From: Shinisaurus crocodilurus
Taxonomy: Eukaryota; Chordata; Lepidosauria; Squamata; Shinisauridae
DNA: 64,000 nucleotides
Direction of reading: 5' to 3'
Assembly: GCA_021292165.1 (NCBI GenBank)
Contig: CM037877.1
Span: 30,144,197-30,208,196 of the forward strand
A program made the position numbers and the translations under genes. Under the pieces are notes generated by a model. It was not told the origin of the DNA, did no database searches, and saw nothing but the letters and a program-made list of their open reading frames with translations. Shown here piece by piece: positions 55,499 through 64,000 of this stretch. How positions within the stretch are numbered: position 1 is the stretch's first letter; the number at the start of each line of letters is the position of its first letter.

Positions 55499-56106
55499 GC
55501 ATGCCCTAGAATGTGCCCCAGAACCTTCTGCAATGGCCAGAGGTTTCACAGCAGACACACTAGGCTAATTAGTTGACACAAGGGGGAGGAACTTCAGAAA
55601 TCGCCAAATATTATAATATTACAGCAATTCTAAAAAGACAAACCAATTCCCCAATAGGAGCTGAACCACTGATTGCCACATTGCTTCTTCATCCATGGGC
55701 AATGAGTTGAGAAACAGATACCTGCCCATTTTCAGATGGAAGAACAACTTGTAAGGCTTTTATAAAAGCCAGATACATGCCAACAGAAGCCAACACACAC
55801 ATTCAAGACACAAGTTATGGCAGGAAGGTTTCTTCTTCCCTGCATGTCACAGTATAGGTAAACTTTTCATTCCTATGCCGAGAAATGCTGTTCACAAAGC
55901 AGCCACAAATAGAGCTACGATTCACTTTATATCAGGCTATCTGGCAAAGTATGGAAGACATACAAGAGATCAAGCACTGGGACCTGCTAAATATCCTTAA
56001 CATCCAGATAAAACAGATGAGAAGGCAGCACTAATATAAATACTGATGCGGTGGTGAACACAAAAGCTTCTACACATGAACTCTGAGCAGGGGTCCAGCT
56101 TCTGTA

Positions 56107-56235
56107 TCAGGGGTTGGCAACTTGCGTCACTCCAGATGTTATCGGTCTGCAACTCCCATCAGCCCAAGCCAGCAGAGTCAATGGTGGGGGATGATTAAAG
56201 TTGCAGTCCAGCAACATCTGGAGGGCCACAAGTTT
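56107..56235. mobile_element. Palindromic hAT-like MITE (GGCAACTTG type)
   Basis: CAGGGGTTGGCAACTTGCGT and TCGGTCTGCAACTCCCATCA at the left are mirrored by GTTGCAGTCCAGCAACATCT on the right. The right end runs into a LINE tail. Confidence 0.65.
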
Positions 56236-56400
56236 ATTTATTTATTGCATTTATGGATCGCCCATCTGGCCGGCAAACCAGCCACTCTGGGCAATGTACA
56301 ACACGATAAAATACATTTAAAACCGTATAAAATTTTAAAACCTTAGCCACCCCATGTTCCATGCCTGAACAACCATGTTTTTAGTGAGCGGCGGAAGCTC
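56236..56400 (-). mobile_element. LINE 3' tail
   Basis: TTATTTATTTATTGCATTTA then TGGATCGCCCATCTGGCC and CTCTGGGCAATGTACAACAC has the layout of an L2-type 3' UTR on the minus strand, abutting the MITE. No coding part is recognisable. Confidence 0.5.
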
Positions 56401-56532
56401 AGCAGAGAGGGGGCATGTTGCCCACCTCTGCTCTACACAGCCTGTCTGATCTTATTAATAAATCCCATTGGTTTTGTCATAAGACTAGCTGCCTGTGACG
56501 CTCCTTCGACTGTTACCTAGCAGTAACCATTC

Positions 56533-56692
56533 CATAGGATCATAAGAGTTGGAAGGGGCCTACAAGGCCATCGAGTCCAACCCTCTGCTCAATGCAGGAA
56601 ACTTGAGGAGGGGTCTCCCATCCAAGTAATAACCAGGCCTGACCCTGCTTAGCTTTCCACTCTCAAGACAAGCTGAGCCAGCATGAGCCACA
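56533..56692 (-). mobile_element. 5S rRNA-headed SINE with CR1 tail, copy 5
   Basis: Minus strand: GTGGCTCATGCTGGCTCAGC, then AAGCTAAGCAGGGTCAGGCC, TGGTTATTACTTGGATGGGA and the CR1 tail GAGCAGAGGGTTGGACTCGA. Confidence 0.9.
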
Positions 56693-58517
56693 GGGAAAGA
56701 AAGAGAAGGAGAGCAGGGCCAACACGTCAGCTCCACTGAAACACCAGCTCCATTTGGCTCCTCCTGCCTTTGAACGGTATCCATCCCAGCAGGTCATTAT
56801 AAGAACTAGTGCCTGAGTTTTTTTCCTCCTCCCCTTTTCCTTTTGTGTCACATCTTTTAGATTGTGAACCTGAGGGCAGGAACCATCTTGGGTTTTTTTA
56901 TTGATCTGTAAACTGCTCTGGGAGCCTTTTTGGCTGAAGAGCAGGGTAAACATGCTTTAAAATGTAAAATAAATTTTACAAGTTTGTTAGTTAACTAGCT
57001 TAGCTCACCCAGAAGTCAGCCTCAATATGTTTCCCAAGCAAAAGCCACAAAACATCCATGAGCTACTCAAATATTGCTAGGTTCTAAATACTTATAAAGG
57101 CTGGGAATAAAGCATTACTAAATTTGGAGGGGCTAAGAGGACTTTCCAAGGTGCTTTTTTTGTTTTAAGCCTACAGGTTTCAGATTCTACAGAACAGTAG
57201 ATAAGTATGAGGTTGTAGAATAATATTGCTGTATGTAGTAACATACTGAAGATACAAGAAGATAATAACACAGACTTCAAATCCATTGTGATGTAGGACA
57301 CATTAAGCAAGGCGTGCTTTTAGAACGGGGGGGAGAATAGAGGAGGGGGCAATTCAAGTGGCTAAAAGGCAATATGTGTCTATGTACAGAAGACCTCTTA
57401 AGGATGTGCAACCAGTAGAAATCCAAAGTTATGGCAAAACAGATTAGATAAGTAAAATCAATGTTCCTAATACCTGAATTGCAAACACAGTTGGACACCT
57501 TTGAATCGTATTTCTTCAGGACTTGCAATTTAACCTGCGAACTGCAGATCTTAAAGGAGTGCTCTGAAAATTAGCATAAGGTCATATAGAAGACAGGTAG
57601 TCCAGCCTGTGTACCACCTGAAACAGACCTTGCTAGAAATGAGCAGAGATTCAGTTCAGAGAACACAGTCGATTGTCTGACAGGTCCATCAGTTAGTCAT
57701 TATGTCACAGTGGCATTTGAGCCATATTGTATCATAGTGAGATACACATTATGAACACACTACTAAAGGCATTATAGCAACTGATAACTTAGGGTGCGTA
57801 CAGATACATAATTGCAGCAATGAGTCACTTGTGGAACCAACTATATTTCTGACACACACACACACCTATCTTGCCAGGCATGGACTTTAGGGAGGGCTTA
57901 TTTTTCTTGCTTAAGCAAAAGCCTTTGCACAGTACTGATTACCTGATCATGGTGTCAGTTGTAAAGCAACTCCCCCACTTCTGGGAGGAGGGCTGTGTGC
58001 AGTGTTGATTCACTGGCTCTTGCATCAATCCCAAATTTCAACATATAAGAAATGTTATATGTTATATGGGGGGGGAGGGTATATCTTTCAAAGGCACCGA
58101 AGAAACTTTTAGTCAGATAACCACTTGAAAAACCAAAGCAAACCATCCACCCAAACCATTTGGAGAGGAACAGCAATCTGATTTCAGTCCAGGTACATGC
58201 AGTACAGGAGCAAAAGGATGGGGAAGCAGAGCACATCCCATTGCAAAAGAAACTTGTGCCCACTCTTATTTCTGGATATGTCTGTATGTGCCTAAAAAGT
58301 CTCCAAGCACAAAAGTGACATTGGGAGAGGTGGAGGGGATGCAGGCTACCCTTCTCTCTGGCACCCCCACCCCAGAGTCCTGATGGGCAATATCTGTTTT
58401 GTTGCTTATTCAGGGTCTATATAACACACAGAGAGAAAGTTTTAAAATGGAGAAAGCCAGCTGCTCTCAAAAGACTGCAAATAGAGCACTGCAAGTTCAG
58501 CAAGTAGTTAAGCCAAC

Positions 58518-58632
58518 CTCCCCCAACCTGGACTTCAACCCCCATCAGCCCCAGCCAGCATTGCCTATGGTCAAGAATGCTTGGAGTCAAGGCCCCAAAC
58601 ATCTGGAGGGCGTCAGGCTGGGGAAGGCTGTG
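58518..58632. mobile_element. Palindromic hAT-like MITE
   Basis: CCTCCCCCAACCTGGACTTC at the left and CGTCAGGCTGGGGAAGGCTG at the right, with the CAGCCCCAGCCAGCATTGCC centre. Confidence 0.65.
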
Positions 58633-59177
58633 TTAAGCCAATACCCAAATTTGTGGAAAACTAATGGGCAGTGGAAGGCTGTGGCGATGCTCACCTGTTA
58701 AAGAATTGCTACAAGGCCTGCACACTGGTGAGGACACATTATGCCCACCTGCCCTGTCCAAGTCCAGTCCACAGTCTAGCCAGGACAACCTCCTGCCTGT
58801 CATCCTTCAGGAATTCACTTGAGCACAGCTCAAATTGTATGCTTTCCCCAAAACTCCTGCCACTGTATCATCAGTTTAGATTTAAGAGAGTGGTTTTAAA
58901 AAAAATCGCTGGATGGGAATGCTGCATATCAGTGGCCAGCTGAGCTGCCATCTTGTTACTGCTTGCCAGATGATGAGGGAGATGAACTAGATGCACTGAA
59001 AGAGCACATCCAACCCAAGAAAGCAGCACCATGGTCATCCAGGGAAGTGTTGTGGGCTCTCCTTCCCTGGAGATTTTGAGAGAGAGAAGACTAAATGAAC
59101 ATCTAGTTGTGCATAGCACTATAAAACAGTCACTGCATCCAGGATGGATTAGTAGGCAACCATTTCAGGCCTGTGGG

Positions 59178-59266
59178 CACTTGAGTTGGAAAAGCACCTG
59201 AACATCAACTACTAGTCACTACTACTCACTAGTAGTTGATCTTCAAGTGCTTTTCCAACTCAAGTG
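59178..59266. repeat. 89-bp hairpin, 39-bp arms with two mismatches
   Basis: Left arm 59178-59216 (starts CACTTGAGTTGGAAAAGCAC) and right arm 59228-59266 (ends GTGCTTTTCCAACTCAAGTG) are inverse copies with 37 of 39 matches and an 11-base loop CACTACTACTC. No other copy is in the window. Confidence 0.9.
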
Positions 59267-59896
59267 CATTTGTAAACAGTACTAATGAGATCAGACGTGT
59301 CCCTGATCTGAACATATGGCCAGTTACATGTGCACAAGCTCAAGCTTTTCACTGTCTTTGCAGAACTCCTCCTACTCTGCAACACATTTCCAACCTGCAA
59401 TTCCCTTCCCTCTCCTCACTCCATGACTGCAGGGTTGTGTGTACAGATGCATATTGGGGTTTAGAAAGAGTCAATAAAGCCTTATGTCCTGGTGCACATC
59501 TTTGGATCGGTCCCAAGACATTAAAGACATTAGTCATTTATATTTCTGTGTCTTTCTTCTCCCCCCACCCCCAAAGCTCAATACTGAGCTTTGAAACTCA
59601 ATATTTTTTAACGTTAAGCACAAGACATTCTGCAGACTTGGCAAAGGCACTTTTGTGGTATAGTCATTAATAATGCAATTGCTTTGTTCTGTTCAGCATA
59701 CAGCATTACAAGTGCTCTTCTGGCACAGTCCAAGGCATTCAGACAATAGGGCTGGACAGTTCTGGTTTCTCATAGTAAGCCTCTGAAGATGTGGCTGCAA
59801 AGCATAGTCATTCTTCTTTGCTAGTTGCCTTAATACTACCACTGACTACGACAGGCTTGGCTCCATAATTGAATTAGATCACTTGAGACTGATGTA

Positions 59897-59985
59897 TTAC
59901 AGCTTTCCCCAATGTGGTGCTCTCCATATGTGCTGGTCTACAGCTGCCATCTGGAGAACACCTGGGTTAGGGATGGCTGACATAA
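59897..59985. mobile_element. Palindromic hAT-like MITE, internally deleted
   Basis: CAGCTTTCCCCAATGTGGTG at the left, CACCTGGGTTAGGGATGGCTG at the right, with a short centre. Confidence 0.6.
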
Positions 59986-60354
59986 TTCAAGGGACTGCCT
60001 GAAACAAACATCACATTTTAGTTGACAAACTGCATGCTTTTCTATTCTAAACTTCAAAGAGAGATTGTTCAGTTCATTGGTTTAAGAAATGCATCAAGGC
60101 CCTTATCCCAAATATAGTATACAACATTTAAAAACTGACAGAAATGAGATGTAGTCATGCAGCAAGTTCCACATCACAGCATTGCAGTTACAACTTGAAG
60201 AACAATCCACCTTTCAGAACAGTTTACGTACAGTGTCTCTTTGCAAATTGCAGTTTGTACTCAAAATTCACTTTTTAAAGTGATCTCATGGGTCATCATG
60301 TGCAAAATGGTTATCTGTGTATGTTTTCCAGAAGTGAATCCAGATCATGCTACA

Positions 60355-60870
60355 AATCTTTTATTTATTTATTATTTAATTAATACATTTTTATACTGCC
60401 CAATAGCCGAAGCTCTCTGGGCGGCTTACAGCAGTTAAAACCATAAAATACAATATAATATAAATATAAGATTTAAAACCACAGATTAAAAAACAAACAG
60501 CAAAGCTTGCAGCAGTAATTCAAAATACAATAACAGAGTTAAAAACAACCACAAGATTAAAATGATTAAAATGCCTGGGAGAATAGAAAGGTCTTCACCT
60601 GGCGCTGAAAAAGAGTACAATGTAGGCGCCAGGTGAACTTCTTTGGGGAGCTCATTCCACAACTGGGGTGCCACAGCAGAAAAGGCCGTCCTCCTGGTAG
60701 CCACCTGCCTCACTTCCTCTGGCAGGGGCTCTCGGAGAAGGACCGCTAATGAAGATCTTAGTGTCTGGGCAGGTACATATGGGAGGAGACGATCCTTCAG
60801 ATACCCTGGCCCCAAGCCGTTTAGGGCTTTGAATGTTAGTACTGTACCAGCACTTTGAATTGAAGTCAAA
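60355..60870 (-). mobile_element. L2-like LINE, 3' end with coding remnant
   Basis: On the minus strand a frame reads TFKALNGLGPGYLKDRLLPY, then LLREPLPEEV and TAFSAVAPQLWNELPKEVHL, the C-terminus of L2 reverse transcriptase. It is followed by a 3' UTR and the tail GTAAGCCGCCCAGAGAGCTT with CGGCTATTGGGCAGTATAAA. It is less decayed than the copy at 1640. Confidence 0.9.
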
Positions 60871-61199
60871 GGAAGAAGTTCAAATACCCATCATACATTT
60901 TGGGGGTGGCAATCTTTTATAGCAAAATCAGTTTGACCACTGACTGTATACACAAGCAGGGGAAACAGAAAAGGGACAACATGCCAGGAAGAAGAAAAAA
61001 GTTGAGTTCCTAATTGAGATCCCATGCATGTTGCTCACTGAGCCACCCAGTCTCAGCAAAAAAAATATGTCATCAAGACTGTGTGTATTCTTCGATTCTG
61101 TGCAAACTCTGGAAAAGCAGGAAATTGGCTTCAGAATACAACATCTCAAGAACAACAGCCTTCTCCAGATATTACAAAGGAAAGAGATAGTCTTTAAAG

Positions 61200-61265
61200 G
61201 CATAATCCTATGCATGTTTAGAAAGGTAAAAGTCCTACAATTCCCAACATTCCCCAACCTGCGAG
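61200..61265. mobile_element. Harbinger-like MITE, left half
   Basis: GGCATAATCCTATGCATGTT, TAGAAAGGTAAAAGTCCTAC and AATTCCCAACATTCCCC match the left half of 22712-22827. The right half is missing. Confidence 0.6.
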
Positions 61266-61436
61266 CCATGCCTTGTTAAAACACTGAAGCCAGAACAGAA
61301 GTATTTCTAGAGCACTGGCATCCTGCTTAGCTCACTACACTTTCCTATTCTAGAAGCAGAATGATGCCAGCAAAGGAAATGGGATTATTTCATACCAGTC
61401 GCAGCATTTAGCTGTCCTTAGTAGCAATTTTTTTAA

Positions 61437-61460
61437 ACACACACACACACACACACACAC
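61437..61460 (+). repeat. (CA)n microsatellite
   Basis: Twelve CA units. Confidence 0.95.
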
Positions 61461-61910
61461 TATCCACAGTCCCAGTAATCCACTTGTATCAGTAGCTACA
61501 ACTTTGATCTCTATTTTCCTGCAGTGTTTTAAATGCTACAGCCACACAAGACTTTGTCTAAGAAGAAGCAGGGCAAGGTATATGCCTGCACATCGAGTAT
61601 GGAAGGGAAAGGTGAGCATGAAGCAATTTTTCCTCCCTGTTTAAACATGCATTCATGGGGATCAGGGGCAGGGAGAGAAAAGAAAACGAATTATGGAGCA
61701 AATTAAACGTGAGCTTATGGTCTTATACATCTAACATTTTTAAAGTAACTCTTGTGCTTCCTAGCCTTGCCCCCAAGCTTCACACATCCATTATCAGGAA
61801 CACCTGAAAAATATTCCGAAGGCTACACCTCGAGCAGAACCATTCCAACACCTGAAAAATCCTCTCTTTTTTATTCATATGATCTGAAATCTTCCCAAGA
61901 ATGCCTTAGA

Positions 61911-62000
61911 GCAGTGTTCTCCAACCTTGGGTCCCCAGATGTTTTTGGCCTACAGATGTTTTTGGCCTACAACTCCCAGCATGCCCCAGCCAGCTATGCT
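61911..62000. mobile_element. Half copy of the palindromic hAT MITE with internal duplication
   Basis: CAGTGTTCTCCAACCTTGGG, then AGATGTTTTTGGCCTAC twice in tandem, then AACTCCCAGCATGCCCCAGC. It is the left arm of the 47504 type. Confidence 0.7.
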
Positions 62001-62007
62001 GCCTTAG

Positions 62008-62360
62008 CGCAAAGGTGCTGAACCACTTTCACCCTGAGGGTGAGTTCCACTGTGGAGAAGCTCTTCTGGGCCACATTCCAGTGGTGGATGGGCAGCCAAA
62101 AGCAAAGGGAACAGGGCCAAAATACTTGCATACTTTAGCTAAAAGCTCTTACTGCTAAGTAAGCCTCAGGAGAAGCATTTCAGCCTTTTAGAATGGGGGG
62201 GGGGAACTGCACAAAAGCTGGGAAACCACCAAATGATCGGTGGGGGGGAGCTAGGGGAAGGGGGTGTGGCCTTCTGGGGAACCCCGGAGTGCTGGACTGG
62301 GACCTCAGCAGGGCTAGATCTGGCCCCCAGGCCTGAGGTTCTGCACCCCTGCCTTATAGA
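62008..62360 (+). mobile_element. GC-rich DNA element with inverted ends GGGTGCAGAACCT, copy 2
   Basis: The left end GGTGCTGAACCACTTTCACC and the right end GCCTGAGGTTCTGCACCCCTG are inverted. It is colinear with the reverse complement of 3079-3421. Confidence 0.6.
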
Positions 62361-62379
62361 TATTAAGGATACACACTGA

Positions 62380-62780
62380 TACAAGTTATTTAGTTTAGTA
62401 CATTTATGTATCACTTCACACAACTGAAAGGAGTTCCAAAGCAATTTAAAAAGAAATAATAAAAACAAAAGCACCCCATACACATATCAAATACAATAAC
62501 ATTAAAAACCTCATGAATTTACAAAATATCCATCTAAAAGATCACCTAAAGGACAAAAACCATTCTCCATCCAGCACAGGAGTGAACAACAAAAAATGAT
62601 GGGCCGTTAAGTTACCCAAATTCCCCAGAAAAGAGAAACATCTTATACCGGTGTCTAAAAGATGACCAAGTTGGTGCTAGGCAAGCTTCCCTGGGGTGAT
62701 CATTCCAGGGAAGAAGCACAATTAGTTCTGCTTCCTGAACAGGGGCATATTGTGGGCATCTGAAGCTAGTACCTGGTCAT
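62380..62780 (-). mobile_element. L2-like LINE fragment
   Basis: The minus strand carries CTTCCCTGGAATGATCACCC and CAGGGAAGCTTGCCTAGCAC (62670-62720), an L2-type terminal coding remnant, and an A-rich 3' tail near 62440-62480. The alignment is loose. Confidence 0.45.
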
Positions 62781-62981
62781 CTCCCATGTGGGGGACCTGC
62801 AAGACATCACTTTAGATGCTAGTGATATGTGCAAATACAAAGAAGCACTGCTCACCTGCATCATCTCCATTTGTTCCTATTACCATAACAGAATCAAAGC
62901 AGGGCTGGGAGGCCATCTAGTCCAACTCCACATTCAGTGCAGAAGGACTAGAGCTACAGTCTTCCCAACATTCATTCATTC

Positions 62982-63215
62982 ATTATTTATTTATGACATT
63001 TATACCCCGCCTTTTTTCCTGCAGGGAACCCAAGGTGGCTTACATAATCCTCCTCTCCATTTGATCCTCACAACAACCCTGTGAGGTAGGTTAGGCTGAG
63101 AGTCAGTGACTGGCCCAAAGTCACCCAGTGAGCTTTATGGCCGAGCGGGGACTAGAACCCGGGATCTCCCAAGTCCCAGTCCAACACTCTAACCACAACG
63201 CCACACTGGCTGTCC
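62982..63215 (-). mobile_element. Sauria SINE, near full length
   Basis: The minus strand starts CAGCCAGTGTGGCGTTGTGG, TTAGAGTGTTGGACTGGGAC, with B box GGGTTCTAGTCCCCGCTCGG. It continues GTGACTTTGGGCCAGTCACT, CACAGGGTTGTTGTGAGGAT, and ends GCGGGGTATAAATGTC with TAAATAATGAATGAATGAAT. It is the best preserved Sauria SINE in the window. Confidence 0.92.
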
Positions 63216-63303
63216 AGCTATTCCAGTGAGGAATAGCTTGCCCCATACACACCCCATCCAATAATGTGGCTACGTTGTTGAACTGTTCTTACAATTAAGC
63301 CAC

Positions 63304-63655
63304 GGGGGGGGGGGCACAATCCAATGAGGCTGCCTATAACCCTCCATAGGTCACCTCCATGCTCCTCCCGCCATGCAAGATACTTAGACAGCCGATTTCA
63401 GCCATCTAAGTGTTTGGCCTCAGAGCTGGCAGGAAGGAGTGTGAGGCGCCGCCAGGATACTTCGTATGCTGGCAGTGCCTGTCTCCTCCCCACCCGCAGA
63501 AGCCCTCACCGGCTGCAAGGGCAGGGGGAGGACGCTCCAAGGTCGGAGTCCCAGCTCCGACCTCGGAGCAAGTTGCCAAGGTCAGAGCTGGGACTCAGAA
63601 AAATCCTATGGCCATCTAGGCTCTGTCTAGCAGCCATAGGATTGCGCTGTAGGAA
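63304..63655. mobile_element. GC-rich DNA element with ends CAATCC/GGATTG
   Basis: A G run then GCACAATCCAATGAGGCTGC at the left and CAGCCATAGGATTGCGCTG at the right are loosely inverted. CGGAGTCCCAGCTCCGACCT is an internal palindrome. The right third matches 20957-21065. The ends recall the Harbinger-like family at 45754. Confidence 0.5.
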
Positions 63656-64000
63656 AACTAAACATTGGTTTTAAGGAGGGACAAAGAGAGAAAGCAGCTT
63701 TCCTGCTTTATACCATTGCAAAGAGCTTCCAAATATGAAAATATTTGTGTACACCCTCCCCACCAGTTTCCAAATCACATCTTCTACATAGAGGTTCGCA
63801 ACACCCAAGGAAGAGTGCTCTAGTAGCCATGTCACTTTTTTTATTATTACACAGGTTTCCATGGAAATTGCATAAATGTATTTTACTACATTTACATACA
63901 GTACATTGCCCATTTCAGCTTTGTAACGGTTGCACATATGGCAAAACAGACATGTGCAAGACTGTCTTATACACATGTATTCTTTTTGCTATATCTGTGT

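Larger units (their letters stand above)
33476..64000. other. Region upstream of ELOVL7 coding start: repeats, no coding exon recognised
   Basis: This is likely 5' UTR intron(s) and upstream DNA of ELOVL7. I found no further exon of this or another gene and no gene-like CpG island; the only CpG-rich part is the repeat at 48.6-49.5 kb. Human ELOVL7 also has a long 5' non-coding part, so the promoter may be outside. Stretches with nothing identified: 34084-35157, 39568-40990, 41623-42092, 44172-44840, 46520-47350, 47840-48638, 49525-50034, 50740-51334, 51721-53279, 54581-55204, 56693-58517, 58633-59177, 59267-59896 and 63656-64000. Confidence 0.5.

Noticed and set aside
59236..59670. 144-codon plus-strand open frame
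   Set aside because: No recognisable domain, no splice or promoter context, and composition like its intergenic surroundings.

Overview
The window is vertebrate nuclear DNA, most likely from a squamate reptile (lizard). The evidence is two GT-AG spliced genes, Sauria-type SINEs, many CR1 and L2 LINE fragments, and a dense population of short palindromic DNA transposons. Species cannot be read from the sequence. The two genes lie in the same orientation and order as human chromosome 5q12.1: DEPDC1B then ELOVL7, both transcribed on the minus strand.

Layout. From 1 to 15.1 kb is the 5' part of DEPDC1B: coding exon 2 (10009-10274), coding exon 1 (14873-14920), and a CpG-rich promoter with CCAAT boxes, an E-box and a CHR-like site. 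The rest of DEPDC1B lies beyond position 1. From about 15.3 to 18.0 kb is the short intergenic interval plus the ELOVL7 3' UTR. From 18.0 to 33.5 kb is the entire ELOVL7 coding region in seven coding exons. They add up to exactly 281 codons plus stop, the human length, with all splice sites canonical and both catalytic histidines kept. From 33.5 to 64 kb no further coding exon is recognisable. This stretch is probably 5' UTR intron and upstream DNA of ELOVL7; its promoter was not identified.

The genes are ordinary, so most of the interest is in the mobile DNA. The largest element is a nearly complete APE-type non-LTR retrotransposon at 35.5-39.5 kb with a C-terminal C2H2 finger and a few frameshifts. 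A 128-bp 3'-end copy of it lies at 46.2 kb. Two SINE families carry CR1 tails: one has a 5S rRNA-derived head (five copies), the other a tRNA-Ala-like head. Short hAT-like palindromes occur about every 3 kb. Two Tc1/mariner-like copies and one larger CpG-rich relative, a TTA-flanked Harbinger-like MITE, and an 886-bp element with 23-bp inverted ends and a G-rich minisatellite interior complete the set. Several elements are nested, so relative ages can be read.

How the genes work: DEPDC1B is a DEP/RhoGAP-like protein linked to cell-cycle and adhesion control. ELOVL7 is an ER membrane enzyme that performs the condensing step of long-chain fatty acyl-CoA elongation. No functional link between the two is implied by the sequence beyond conserved synteny.
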